From: Peribacillus butanolivorans
Lineage (GTDB): Bacteria > Bacillota > Bacilli > Bacillales > DSM-1321
Direction: 5' to 3'
Length of the DNA: 35,470 nucleotides
Assembly (NCBI RefSeq): GCF_001273755.1
Contig: NZ_LGYA01000001.1
Coordinates: 2,524,260-2,559,729 of the forward strand
Part shown: piece after piece, positions 1-7,762 of the stretch
How the letters are laid out: each line of letters starts with the position of its first letter
Position numbering within the stretch: the first letter of the stretch is position 1
The notes under the pieces: model-generated
The model's input: only the letters and a program-made list of their open reading frames with translations
Databases searched by the model: none
What the model was told of the DNA's origin: nothing
Made by a program: the position numbers and the translations under genes

Positions 1-534
1 GTGGACGAGATGGTCTATTTGTGCCTTTATCTGCTCCGCCCTTTTGAAGTTCCCCGTGTATTCATCACTTCTTCCTTCAAATAAGTTCCGTTAGGAATTG
101 TTTGCTTCTTCGCAGATAACGAACGCCTAGTATTCATCCTCCTTAATCTGTTCGGTCCTTCCTTATCTTCTCGAGTAGACAAATACTATGACCTCTGCTG
201 ACTTCTGATGATTCAGCTGTCCATCACTGGACAGGTTACCAAGTGTACTTGGCTGTCATCAGACCTCCCCCGGGTAAGAGTGCAATCTTTCCCTCCATCT
301 ATCTGCTTCATTTACTCTGTACCACCTTCGGCAGTAAGGACTTTGTTTTGTTTCGCAAACTCATCCAATGATACCTAGCCTTATATGAAGTTCGTGTTCC
401 TCAGACCGGAGGTTTGCCGCTTGCTTCCTTCAGATTCCACGTCACCGTGGACACCCTTGCATTAAGCTAACCACTACTACTGCCTTCATGGTTCGGGACT
501 TTCACCCTATAGATTGCACCCATGCCGGGCGCAC
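1..534 (-). mobile_element. Group IIC intron, 5' part (copy 1, cut by window edge)
   Basis: This stretch is almost identical to 5279-5811, the 5' ribozyme region of the full intron; I see about four differences (three substitutions and one extra C). On the minus strand it begins with the group II 5' signature GTGCG at 534, directly after a terminator hairpin and its T run, which is the usual group IIC insertion site. The aligned segment covers the 5' ribozyme domains up to about 20 nt before the reverse transcriptase start, so the protein and 3' domains would lie left of base 1. Whether this copy is complete cannot be judged. The near identity to copy 2 implies recent retrohoming or duplication. 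Confidence 0.88.
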
Positions 535-588
535 GAAAAAGCTGCCTTAAAGACAGCTCTGATCTAAAGCTAACGCACCCGTTAGTTT
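535..588 (-). repeat. Terminator-like repeat element A (5' half, split by intron)
   Basis: On the minus strand the sequence starts with ACTAACGGGTGCGTTAG, which can itself fold, followed by a stem GCTGTCTTTAAGGCAGC and a T run ending in C just before the intron. The same arrangement is at 5812-5866, and an uninterrupted relative is at 1165-1244. It probably serves as the rho-independent terminator of the gene at 607-1074, whose stop codon lies about 20 nt upstream. The 3' half should lie beyond the left edge of the window. Confidence 0.7.
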
Positions 589-606
589 AATAAATCATAT
601 CCTTGC

Positions 607-1074
607 TTAGTTTCTCAAATATACGACACTGTCTCTTCGTTCTACTTGAAAATTTAAATCATCATTAATATTAAGCATATAACCAACATCTTTATTATTC
701 TCAGATTCAAAAGATATACCATATCCATTATTCTCAGGATAACCATATAAATAGCAGACCACTTTTCCATCTTTTAAAAATACAATTTGATTCATTCCTT
801 CATTTACAGTTGCGCTAATAGTATCCCATTTATAACCTACCGTTTCATATATATTATCTTTCGGGGTATATGGTGGAAAGGAATATACTACATCCCAGTC
901 AAACGGTGTTACTTCTAATAAATTTATTGTTTCAACGGAATGTCCAATTGATAACACTTCTTCTTTTAACAACTCTTCGTTTACATCCCATAAATCTTTC
1001 TTTAATAGATTTATAAAGATAGCTATACATATAATACCCAAAGCAATAATCAGTACTGTCTTTTTAGATTTCAT
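607..1074 (-). CDS. Hypothetical membrane-anchored protein, 155 aa
   Basis: I do not recognise this family. Residues 5-24 form one strongly hydrophobic segment after a short Lys-rich start (MKSKK), which fits an uncleaved signal anchor; no lipobox Cys is present. The remainder is a soluble, probably extracytoplasmic domain rich in Asp, Glu, Asn and aromatic residues. The start is supported by an AGGTGGAG ribosome binding site 7-8 nt upstream. A terminator-like repeat follows the stop, so it looks monocistronic. It lies between intron copy 1 and another small membrane protein gene, in a region with signs of rearrangement. Confidence 0.6.
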   Translation of the reverse strand: MKSKKTVLIIALGIICIAIFINLLKKDLWDVNEELLKEEVLSIGHSVETINLLEVTPFDWDVVYSFPPYTPKDNIYETVGYKWDTISATVNEGMNQIVFLKDGKVVCYLYGYPENNGYGISFESENNKDVGYMLNINDDLNFQVERRDSVVYLRN

Positions 1075-1164
1075 AACTATACTCCACCTTGAACAACAAC
1101 CTTCCTAACGAACATTCCACTTCATTATAACAATCATTTCCAAAATTACCATGTATTCTTAATG

Positions 1165-1244
1165 AACTATCCTGCCCCGTTAGTGCCATAAGAAAAAGGC
1201 CGCCTCAGCAACCTTCCTTATTGAAGTAAAGCACCTGTTAGTTT
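1165..1244 (-). repeat. Terminator-like repeat element B, intron-free copy
   Basis: On the minus strand the order is AAACTAACAGGTGC, a spacer, a hairpin AGGTTGC-TGAG-GCGGCCT (with two G-U pairs) followed by TTTTTC, then TTATGGCACTAACGGGGCAG. The left part matches the 5' exons of both introns and the right part matches the 3' exon of the full intron at 3893-3919. It therefore shows the unoccupied target and the splice junction CTTTTTC/TTATG. It lies 14 nt after the stop of the gene at 1258-1548 and can terminate that transcript. Confidence 0.75.
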
Positions 1245-1257
1245 AAGAAGAACATCA

Positions 1258-1548
1258 TTAATCAATCAAATGGTTTTTTTTTCTTTTCTTATTTGAATCT
1301 GTAATTAATATTAAAACTAAGATTATTAGGCTTATTCCAAGTATAATTGCACCTACCATACTTACTCCCATTCCTGCAAATCCCCTAATTAACTTCAAAC
1401 CAACCAAATGCGTTATGATACCTAAATTTACAAGAACTAATGGAGAAATATATATCTTTTTCTTGTTCTTGATTACCCAAAACAAACCCCAAATACTTAG
1501 TAATGAAATAGCAATAGGAAAATAGATAAATAGAACTGAAGTAAACAA
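1258..1548 (-). CDS. Hypothetical small membrane protein, 96 aa
   Basis: This is a 96-residue protein with about three predicted transmembrane segments (about residues 4-26, 33-52 and 62-83) and a basic tail (KKRKK). I do not recognise the family. The start is TTG at 1548, chosen because GGGGAGGG lies 6-7 nt upstream and no better start follows. A terminator-like repeat lies directly downstream. Nothing in the neighbourhood suggests a role; the next gene upstream in the same direction is the broken pepF, which has no link to it. Confidence 0.55.
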   Translation of the reverse strand: MFTSVLFIYFPIAISLLSIWGLFWVIKNKKKIYISPLVLVNLGIITHLVGLKLIRGFAGMGVSMVGAIILGISLIILVLILITDSNKKRKKNHLID

Positions 1549-1559
1549 GGCTAACCCTC

Positions 1560-1934
1560 CCCAACATTTGTGAGTTATGTCTTATTATACGTCTCCTTCA
1601 CAATCTCCTTACTTATTTTAACATAAAATTACATTTTCTTATTCAACTATCATCATATATCACCTACAAAAGTTGTTTATAACCCTATATCAGCACCAAA
1701 AACGGTATTAGATATTGAAAATGTTACTTTGATTTTGGGAATGAGTTTTGGTTCTATGATTTAATACAAACAGGTTGTTTTTTGATAAAGTTGTTTTTAG
1801 TACCATTAACGTCCGTTTGTGGAACCACCTTTTCTAAAGGAGATTACATGAAGAGAATTTATTTTGTGATAGATTTACCGTATTTATTTCGTATTACATA
1901 GTAGGTACCAATATTAATCGGGAGGGGTGGACAA
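1560..1934. other. Intergenic stretch with a 17-codon ORF at 1848-1901 (+)
   Basis: This is about 375 nt of AT-rich sequence between divergent genes. The only item of note is a 17-codon ORF on the plus strand (MKRIYFVIDLPYLFRIT) at 1848-1901 with a strong AAAGGAG site seven nt before the ATG, ending 33 nt before the sigma factor gene. It could be a leader peptide or the remnant of a larger gene. A GGAACC at about 1821-1826 resembles an ECF -35 box but has no matching -10 at proper spacing. No terminator or RNA gene is evident. Confidence 0.3.
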
Positions 1935-2370
1935 TTGAAAATCACAGAGAACAATGTTGTACAACAAATACAGAAGAAAAATGAACATGCAATTCCCTTT
2001 ATTATCAACCAGTATGGTGGTTTACTTACAGCAATCATTAAACGTCATTTAAATTACCATCAGCAAGATTATGAAGAATGCCTTGATGATGTTTTGTTAT
2101 CGATATGGAATTATATTCATTCCTTTGATCCTACGAAAAATTCATTTAAACAGTGGATTGCAGCGATTGCAAAATATAAAGCGATTGACTATCAAAGAAG
2201 ACAAATCACAATAAAGAATCAACAGTTTTCAGTTCCAGATATTAATGAATCTATGATAAAGGCAAAACAATCATCAGAAAAAATCCTTGTTGATGAATTA
2301 CTTGATCAGTTACCAGCGAGTGAACGGAAAATCTTTGAAAAGTACTATTTAGAAGGAACTCCTTCAATGA
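1935..2370 (+). pseudogene. ECF-type RNA polymerase sigma factor, 3'-truncated
   Basis: The first 145 or so residues look like a small sigma-70 family (ECF) factor. Region 2 lies at about residues 20-90 (acidic EECLDDVLLSIW, then FKQWIAAIAKYKAIDYQRR) and the start of region 4 at about 115-143 (LLDQLPASERKIFEKYYLEG). After YLEG the helix-turn-helix of region 4.2 is missing and the frame runs into unrelated sequence, the antisense of the broken pepF. TTG at 1935 is the likely start, with GGAGGGGTGG just before it. Without region 4.2 it should not recognise a -35 element. The exact breakpoint is uncertain by about 10 nt. Confidence 0.75.
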
Positions 2371-3800
2371 TGAAACAATCCCCTCTTTACGTTCCTCGTA
2401 AAATTTCTTTTCGAACAAGAACCTAGAATGAATATTCATGAAATTCATCACACTGCGTTTTAATTTTTCATCAAGTAAAAACAATTTTTCTTTAGTGGAT
2501 TCAGCTTTTTCCATTGCAGCATCTAAGATGATCATTTCGGAAAATGTTGAAGCAGTTTCAGCAATACTCATTGGATATTGTTTATTCATTCCATTAACAG
2601 GTTTCATCGCATGGTTATGAAATGCATGACCTAATTCATGTGCCAAGGTTAAAACATTGGTAATTCTACCACCATATGTCATAAAAACTCTTGATTCTCC
2701 TGAAAGTGGGAACCCCGCACAAAACGCAACAGTTGATTTATTTGGACGATCTTCAGCCTCTATCCAACCTTTATCAAATGCCTGCCGAGAAAAACTTTCT
2801 AATTCCGTTCCAAATTGACTAAAATGCTCCAAAATAAAATCGACAGCATCTTCATATTTTATCTTTTGATTACCTTTTGTAACAGGAGCCCAAAAGTTAT
2901 ACGAATGCATTTTTTCATCGCCATTCATTTTTGCTTTTTGATTTAGGTAATTTGTAAAAGGTTTTTTGTATTTACTTACGGCTTTCCACATTGCATTCAG
3001 TGTTTCCTCTTTGATGCGATTTTCAATCAAAGGAACTTTTAGTATATTTTCTAATCCTCGTTTTTTGTACACTTGTAATCGGAAACCTGCGATATGATTC
3101 AGTATTTTGGCAAATAGTTCTTCTTGCTCGTTCCATTTATCTTCCAAAGCCCTATGAGATTCTTTGCGAACCTCTTCATCAGGGTGTGAACGTAAATTTA
3201 TCGCTTGACCAACAGATAATTCACTTTTTTCTCCGTCGATTTGAACATTAACTCTAATACTATTAACAAGTGAATTATAAAACTGCCCCCAAGCATGATA
3301 ACCATCTACCATCAGATCTGAAACTAAACTTTCTACTTCATCTGAAAGATGCATCTCGGCTTTTTTACGCCATTCATTAAGTATGAACTTATAGTTATTT
3401 AAAACCTCAGTATCTAGTATACCTTCCCACAAATGTTGATTTGTGTTTACAAGTACTTTTTGTACTTTTTTAAAAGCAGACTCAAAACGAGCATTTATAG
3501 AAGATGTTTTTCCTCGTAGTGTTGTAGCATTTTGATCCTTTGGGTTTTGTGCAAGAAGACAGGTTATAAAAGAATTGGCTTGTGATAGGTTCATTCGAAT
3601 GTCTATTATGTATTCAATAATATCTACAACTTTTAATGATTCATTTAATTCTTTTGGAGTATGAAAAAATTTCAATTTTTCTTCAAATTTAGAAACTTTG
3701 ATTTCCAATTGTTTAAATGTTCACGAAATTGAGATGATTGGCTCCCATCTGGAAACAATTTATCCAAGTTCCATACTTGCAGATACTCTGTTTCTTTCAT
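2371..3800 (-). pseudogene. Oligoendopeptidase F family metallopeptidase (M3), broken
   Basis: The M3 peptidase signature HELGHAFHNH is present, as is the family's conserved IAETASTFSEM segment, so this was a PepF-like zinc oligopeptidase. Two lesions are visible. The true start is ATG at 3800 (behind AGGGGG) and gives MKETEYLQVWNLDKLFP, but this frame stops about 40 codons in. The rest of the protein is in another frame from about 3708, which implies a one-base loss near 3700-3710. The C-terminus ends abruptly after RKEGIVSS at about 2371, where the sequence joins the truncated sigma gene. About 120 residues are missing against the usual length of about 595. It is unlikely to be functional. 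Confidence 0.8.
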
Positions 3801-3892
3801 TTGTTTGCCCCCTAAAAATTTTAATACTAAGGTTCCTTAATAAAACGTACATTCTCAGTTTATCAAACTAAGGAATATTATGGGGGTTCTTT

Positions 3893-3919
3893 AACTAATC
3901 TGCCCCGATAGTTGCATAA
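3893..3919 (-). repeat. Terminator-like repeat element C, 3' half (intron 3' exon)
   Basis: On the minus strand this reads TTATGCAACTATCGGGGCAG followed by ATTAGTTAA, directly after the intron 3' end. It matches the right half of the intron-free element at 1165-1244 with a few substitutions. Together with 5812-5866 it restores one complete repeat element if the intron is removed. Confidence 0.7.
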
Positions 3920-5811
3920 AATCGAGTAGGAGGAGGCGCCTAGCCTCCGACCTCTCACACCACCGTACATACCGTTCGGTATACGGCGGTTCAGTTTAAG
4001 TCTGACGTAGTTTTGTATATCGTTCATATAGATTTACTAACCCATGATGGAGCCAATAAACATTATTAAGGGTTTTGTCTAGAATAGGACTATGCGCTAT
4101 GCGCCAATAACCCTTTCTGCTATTTCCCCATTCATATGCTTTTCCAAATGGGACGCCTAATCCTTTGAGTTTCTTCACCCTCGTTCTTGGCAATTTCCAT
4201 TGCTTCCATAGGCACATCCTGAGTCTTCTTCGAATCCATGAATCTAAATTCTTCAATACGTTCGGAGTATCAATGAGGGCGAAATACCCCATCCAACCTC
4301 TAAGGTATTGCTTTAACTTATTTATTCGGAGTTTCATGGGTATCGGTAATTTTCTCGAGGTCATTTCCCTGATTCGTTTCTTTACTCTCTTCACCGTTTG
4401 TTTAGCCAGTAGAACCTTCGGGTTCTTCTTTGACTTCGTGAAACTAAAACCGAGAAACGTTCTGTTCCAAGGGCGATCATACTTCGACTTCTCGTAGTTG
4501 ACCTTTAGCTTCAGTTTATTTTCAATGAAGCTTGAGATATTTCCCATTGCACGTTTGGCGGCTTTTCGTGTCTTCACAAAGATAGTACTGTCATCCGCAT
4601 ACCTTACGAATCGAAGATTGCGTTTCTCTAGTTCTTTATCTAAATCGTCTAACATGATATTAGATAATAAAGGACTTAACGGACCTCCTTGCGGAGTTCC
4701 CTCCTCACTTTTATGAAAAAGTCCGCCTATCATAATGCCTGCTTGAAGGAATTTACGAATCAGTTTGAGAACTCGTTTATCTTCAATTTTCCGCTCTAAC
4801 ATTCCCATGAGCTTGTCATGATTCACTTTATCGAAGAACTTCTCCAAGTCCATATCCACTACCCATGTATAACCTTCGGTTATATAGGACTTTGCCTTTC
4901 GAACCGCCTGGTGCCCTTGTTTGTTAGGGCGAAATCCATAGCTATTCTCCGAAAAGGTTGAGTCATATATTTTAGTCAATATTTGGGCAATGGCTTGTTG
5001 AATGAAACGGTCTAGAACGGTTGGAATACCCAATAGCCGAACTCCGCCGTTTGGTTTCGGGATTTCGATACGACGGACGGGCTGCGGTTGATAGGTACCC
5101 TGTAAAAGGGCAGTTTTCATGTTGTACCATTCGGTTGCGAGGTGCGGTCTCAGGTTTTGAACCGGCATTCCATCTACACCATGGCTTCCCTTATTTCTTT
5201 CTACACGCTTCAATGCCTGTATTAAGTTTTCCCTCTCTAGTATCTGTTCCATTAACATCGTTGATATCCTTTCCCTGCGTGGACGAGATGGTCTATTTGT
5301 GCCTTTATCTGCTCCGCCCTTTTGAAGTTCCCCGTGTATTCACCACTTCTTCCTTCAAATAAGTTCCGTTAGGAATTGTTTGCTTCTTCGCAGATAACGA
5401 ACGCCTAGTATTCATCCTCCTTAATCTGTTCGGTCCTTCCTTATCTTCTCGAGTAGACAAGTACTATGACCTCTGCTGACTTCTGATGATTCAGCTGTCC
5501 ATCACTGGACAGGTTACCAAGTGTACTTGGCTGTCATCAGACCTCCCCGGGTAAGAGTGCAATCTTTCCCTCCATCTATCTGCTTCATTTACTCTGTACC
5601 ACCTTCGGCAGTAAGGACTTTGTTTTGTTTCGCAAACTCATCCAATGATACCTAGCCTTATATGAAGTTCGTGTTCCTCAGACCGGAGGTTTGCCGCTTG
5701 CTTCCTTCAGATTCCACGTCACCGTGGACACCCTTGCATTAAGCTAACCACTACAACTGCCTTCATGGTTCGGGACTTTCACCCTATAGATTGCACCCAT
5801 GCCGGGCGCAC
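3920..5811 (-). mobile_element. Group IIC intron, full length (copy 2)
   Basis: The element is about 1.89 kb. Its 5' end is GTGCG at 5811, right after a terminator hairpin and T run. The 5' ribozyme domains occupy 5259-5811, the reverse transcriptase ORF follows within domain IV, and domains V and VI are at about 3920-3995: a stem pairing CCGTATACC with GGTATGTACGG, then a GGAGGC/GCCTCC hairpin close to the 3' end (CTACTCGATT). The boundaries were set by comparison with the empty repeat at 1165-1244. Location after a terminator, size and lack of an endonuclease domain all point to bacterial class C. It appears complete and possibly active. Confidence 0.9.
3996..5258 (-). CDS. ltrA: Group II intron reverse transcriptase/maturase, 420 aa
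   Basis: This is the intron-encoded protein that helps splicing and copies the intron RNA into DNA during retrohoming. It has the RT fingers and palm with NSYGFRPNKQGHQAV, VVDMDLEKFFD (first catalytic Asp), GTPQGGPLSPLLSNI and the active site FVRYADD at about residue 220. It is followed by a maturase (X) domain with YLRGWMGYFAL. The protein ends soon after the X domain with no HNH endonuclease domain, as expected for class C. Length and motifs are intact, with no frameshift seen. The start is within domain IV, and a second in-frame Met (MLMEQ) is two codons later. Confidence 0.93.
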   Translation of the reverse strand: MLMEQILERENLIQALKRVERNKGSHGVDGMPVQNLRPHLATEWYNMKTALLQGTYQPQPVRRIEIPKPNGGVRLLGIPTVLDRFIQQAIAQILTKIYDSTFSENSYGFRPNKQGHQAVRKAKSYITEGYTWVVDMDLEKFFDKVNHDKLMGMLERKIEDKRVLKLIRKFLQAGIMIGGLFHKSEEGTPQGGPLSPLLSNIMLDDLDKELEKRNLRFVRYADDSTIFVKTRKAAKRAMGNISSFIENKLKLKVNYEKSKYDRPWNRTFLGFSFTKSKKNPKVLLAKQTVKRVKKRIREMTSRKLPIPMKLRINKLKQYLRGWMGYFALIDTPNVLKNLDSWIRRRLRMCLWKQWKLPRTRVKKLKGLGVPFGKAYEWGNSRKGYWRIAHSPILDKTLNNVYWLHHGLVNLYERYTKLRQT

Positions 5812-5866
5812 GAAAAAGCTGCCTTAAGACAGCCCCAATCTTCAGCTAACGCACCCGTTAGTTTTA
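5812..5866 (-). repeat. Terminator-like repeat element C, 5' half (intron 5' exon)
   Basis: On the minus strand AAACTAACGGGTGCGTTAGC is followed by a GGGCTGTC-TTAA-GGCAGC stem and CTTTTTC, where the intron begins. It has the same layout as 535-588 and the left half of 1165-1244. It works as a rho-independent terminator by structure and as the intron homing site. Confidence 0.72.
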
Positions 5867-6008
5867 CAAAAAAAATATAGAAAGCTAGTTTACCTTTATC
5901 ATGCATATTCAAATTTGGAAGGACCTTTCTCTGTTTCAAAAAAACCGTAAATTAGGCTATCTAGGAACGTTTAACTTTGTCGCTATTTTTGTTCTGATTA
6001 TTAATCAA

Positions 6009-6032
6009 GGCTGAACCATAAATGATTCAGCC
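6009..6032. terminator. Hairpin after small lipoprotein gene
   Basis: GGCTGAA and TTCAGCC form a perfect 7-bp stem with a 10-nt loop. It lies 15 nt downstream of the minus-strand lipoprotein gene. The T-rich tail is better on the plus side (ATTGTTTTATTTTT) than on the minus side, so it may be bidirectional. Confidence 0.5.
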
Positions 6033-6047
6033 ATTGTTTTATTTTTC

Positions 6048-6233
6048 TTATTGTCCGTTTTCATCTGGTTGTGAATCGTCTTCAGTACCTTCTGTTTCAG
6101 TTCCATCATCAGTTTGATTATCTTCCGTTTCTGTATCTTCTGTCTCTGTACCCGCACTACTGCAACCTTCGACAACACCAACCAACATGAAAGACGCCAT
6201 CAATACCATAAGCCATTTTTTAAGGTTTTTCAT
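6048..6233 (-). CDS. Small acidic lipoprotein, 61 aa
   Basis: The N-terminus is a signal peptide (MKNLKK, then a hydrophobic stretch to about residue 22) ending in VVEGC at about residue 24, an imperfect lipobox. After the Cys the protein is a short tail of repeated Thr-Glu-Asp units, with no fold expected. It would be a very short acylated, strongly acidic surface peptide. The ATG is preceded by an AAAAGG-type site close to the start. I know of no assigned function; it may be a spacer-like lipoprotein of the kind common in bacilli. Confidence 0.6.
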   Translation of the reverse strand: MKNLKKWLMVLMASFMLVGVVEGCSSAGTETEDTETEDNQTDDGTETEGTEDDSQPDENGQ

Positions 6234-6889
6234 CCTTTTCTGCCTCCATGATTGTTCAAATTTAGTTACAAGACTATCATACAGGCATTTCAGAAAATCA
6301 GAATCTTATTTACCATTTTTTAACAAAAATTCGCAATTTCTTTAAAGTTCCTTAACATTTCTACTATTTGGAAATTCATTTATTGTTATTTTCCCATTTT
6401 TTCAAACAGAAAATGGTTGCCTGTATCAATGAGGCATATTCAAGGACGACAGTTGACCTGATTAAATTCTGAGACAAGAGTCATCTAGATGACTTGTTCC
6501 CACTTTTTTAGAATAAGCACTTATTGTATTCCAAAGACCAGCATGGATTTGCTGCATATCTCCATCTTTATATTTTTCCAATGTTATAAAAAAACAACCT
6601 TTGGTAAAGAGCAAATTAGCTTAAATGCTCAATGAATCTCGAACCCTTTTATAAAGCCTTTATGTTCTCTTGGTCTTAAAGACATGAGCGTAACATGGCT
6701 TCCCTCTAGTCCACTGTGAGAATAAAGTAGATCAAATTTGAAAATTCCCATGAAATTAGGCTCAACAATCGAGCTTCGATTGAATATCGAAACTCGATGG
6801 CTTCCTAAACTTTTTTAGATGCTGCCTACTTGACGGGGTATGTCCACTATATATGTCTTCTTTAACTACATTACCTATTCAAACCCCCT
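6234..6889. other. Gene-poor stretch with two short decayed-looking ORFs
   Basis: No gene is convincing here. On the minus strand two adjacent frames look protein-like but lack ribosome binding sites: 6629-6751 (40 codons from an ATG, open upstream to about 6811) and 6462-6614 (50 codons from a TTG). A near-perfect 11-bp inverted repeat (CGAGTTTCGAT and ATCGAAGCTCG) lies at about 6769-6795, inside the upstream extension of the first frame. About 30-60 nt further, CATACCCCGTCAAGTAG resembles the terminus of an IS3-type element. I read the stretch as debris of lost genes and insertion sequences. Confidence 0.3.
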
Positions 6890-7003
6890 TTAATTAATCC
6901 ATCCTTTTCTTTTTAAAAAAACAAAAACAATCAATGTGATTATGCATATATCAAATAGACTTTCTATTTCTATTCCCAAGTCTTCAAAAAAATCCTTCAA
7001 CAT
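6890..7003 (-). CDS. Possible 37-aa single-span membrane peptide
   Basis: An acidic N-terminus (MLKDFFEDLGIEIESLF) is followed by one hydrophobic helix (about residues 17-31) and a basic end (KRKGWIN), a plausible topology for a small membrane peptide. The ATG overlaps the stop codon of a preceding open frame whose C-terminus reads REFEKGC, which would suit translational coupling. The GGGAG upstream is rather far (about 12 nt). I do not recognise it. It may be a remnant, since it lies just beyond a truncated transposase. Confidence 0.25.
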   Translation of the reverse strand: MLKDFFEDLGIEIESLFDICIITLIVFVFLKRKGWIN

Positions 7004-7085
7004 CCTTTTTCAAACTCCCTCAGTATGACAGCTATATCTCTCGAATGCTCACTTACTCGCAGGATTTCATAACCCCTGAAATTAA

Positions 7086-7306
7086 TTATAAGTTGTTTGA
7101 ATCTTGTAGTTTTTTCATCCATTCTAGTAATCTAGTGAATACCCTTTGGCTATTTTCAAAAGTAAGAGAATCACCAACGACGATTCCACGAAAATTTACA
7201 GCCCGTGCCACTTTTTATAGTTGTGGAATATCCACACCGACAACGAGATGACGATTCGAAATTCGTTCAATAGCTGATTTTATTTTTGTTGCATTTTATA
7301 CTTCAT
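7086..7306 (-). pseudogene. IS110-family transposase, N-terminal remnant
   Basis: The reading resembles the start of IS110-type DEDD transposases: MKYKMQQ, then SAIERISNRHLVVGVDI, and after a stop ARAVNFRGIVVGDSLTFEN and FTRLLEWMKKLQ. The VGVDI segment holds the first catalytic Asp. Visible lesions are a one-base frameshift after about codon 7, a TAA in the place of the usual residues after VGVDI, and loss of everything after about residue 70. It cannot encode a working enzyme. The rest of the element was not found to the left. Confidence 0.65.
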
Positions 7307-7700
7307 AGTAGAGCTTCCACCTTATGATGAGTGTTGTGATTATGTATACTTATCGCACTTTTGGGCTCTTTTTCGAAGTTAAAATCTAGCGTTCTACAGG
7401 AATGCTCCCTGCCCAATAAGTTTTTTCACGTAATCCAAAACGTGGTTCATCGCCAAGAGATTACACGACTGAAAAACCGGTATCTCTTAGAGGAGTACTG
7501 CCAGACATATAGTATTCTTTAATACTTAAAAAGAGGTGGACATGTTGGTATTGATATAGGGAATAGCTAGTCATGGGAGGCACAAACTAGTACTGACATC
7601 CCATTTGTGATAGAACAAAATACTTCCAAGTCGAGTATTCTGTCTGTTCTAATAGTATCAGTAAAAATTTATTTTTGAAATATTGAAAAAATTAAATAAG
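7307..7700 (-). other. Upstream (left-end) region of the IS110-like remnant
   Basis: This is about 390 nt without a gene, between the purU stop and the transposase remnant. In IS110-group elements the long non-coding segment before the transposase encodes a bridge RNA. The position and length here are compatible with that, but I could not confirm target- or donor-binding loops by eye. The element boundary may lie near 7640. No terminator for the purU transcript is obvious. Confidence 0.25.
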
Positions 7701-7762
7701 TTACTCAATTATCTTTAAATTTTTTGTCTATCTCCTATCTTTGCAACGTGTTAATGTTGAAC

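Noticed and set aside
4165..4716. Plus-strand frames within the intron reverse transcriptase
   Set aside because: Antisense to the reverse transcriptase with no coding signal of their own.
535..5866. Integron attC-like site at the intron target (class C introns can use attC)
   Set aside because: The flanks contain GTTAG-type strings, but there is no integrase, no cassette array and the stem is a plain terminator with a T run.
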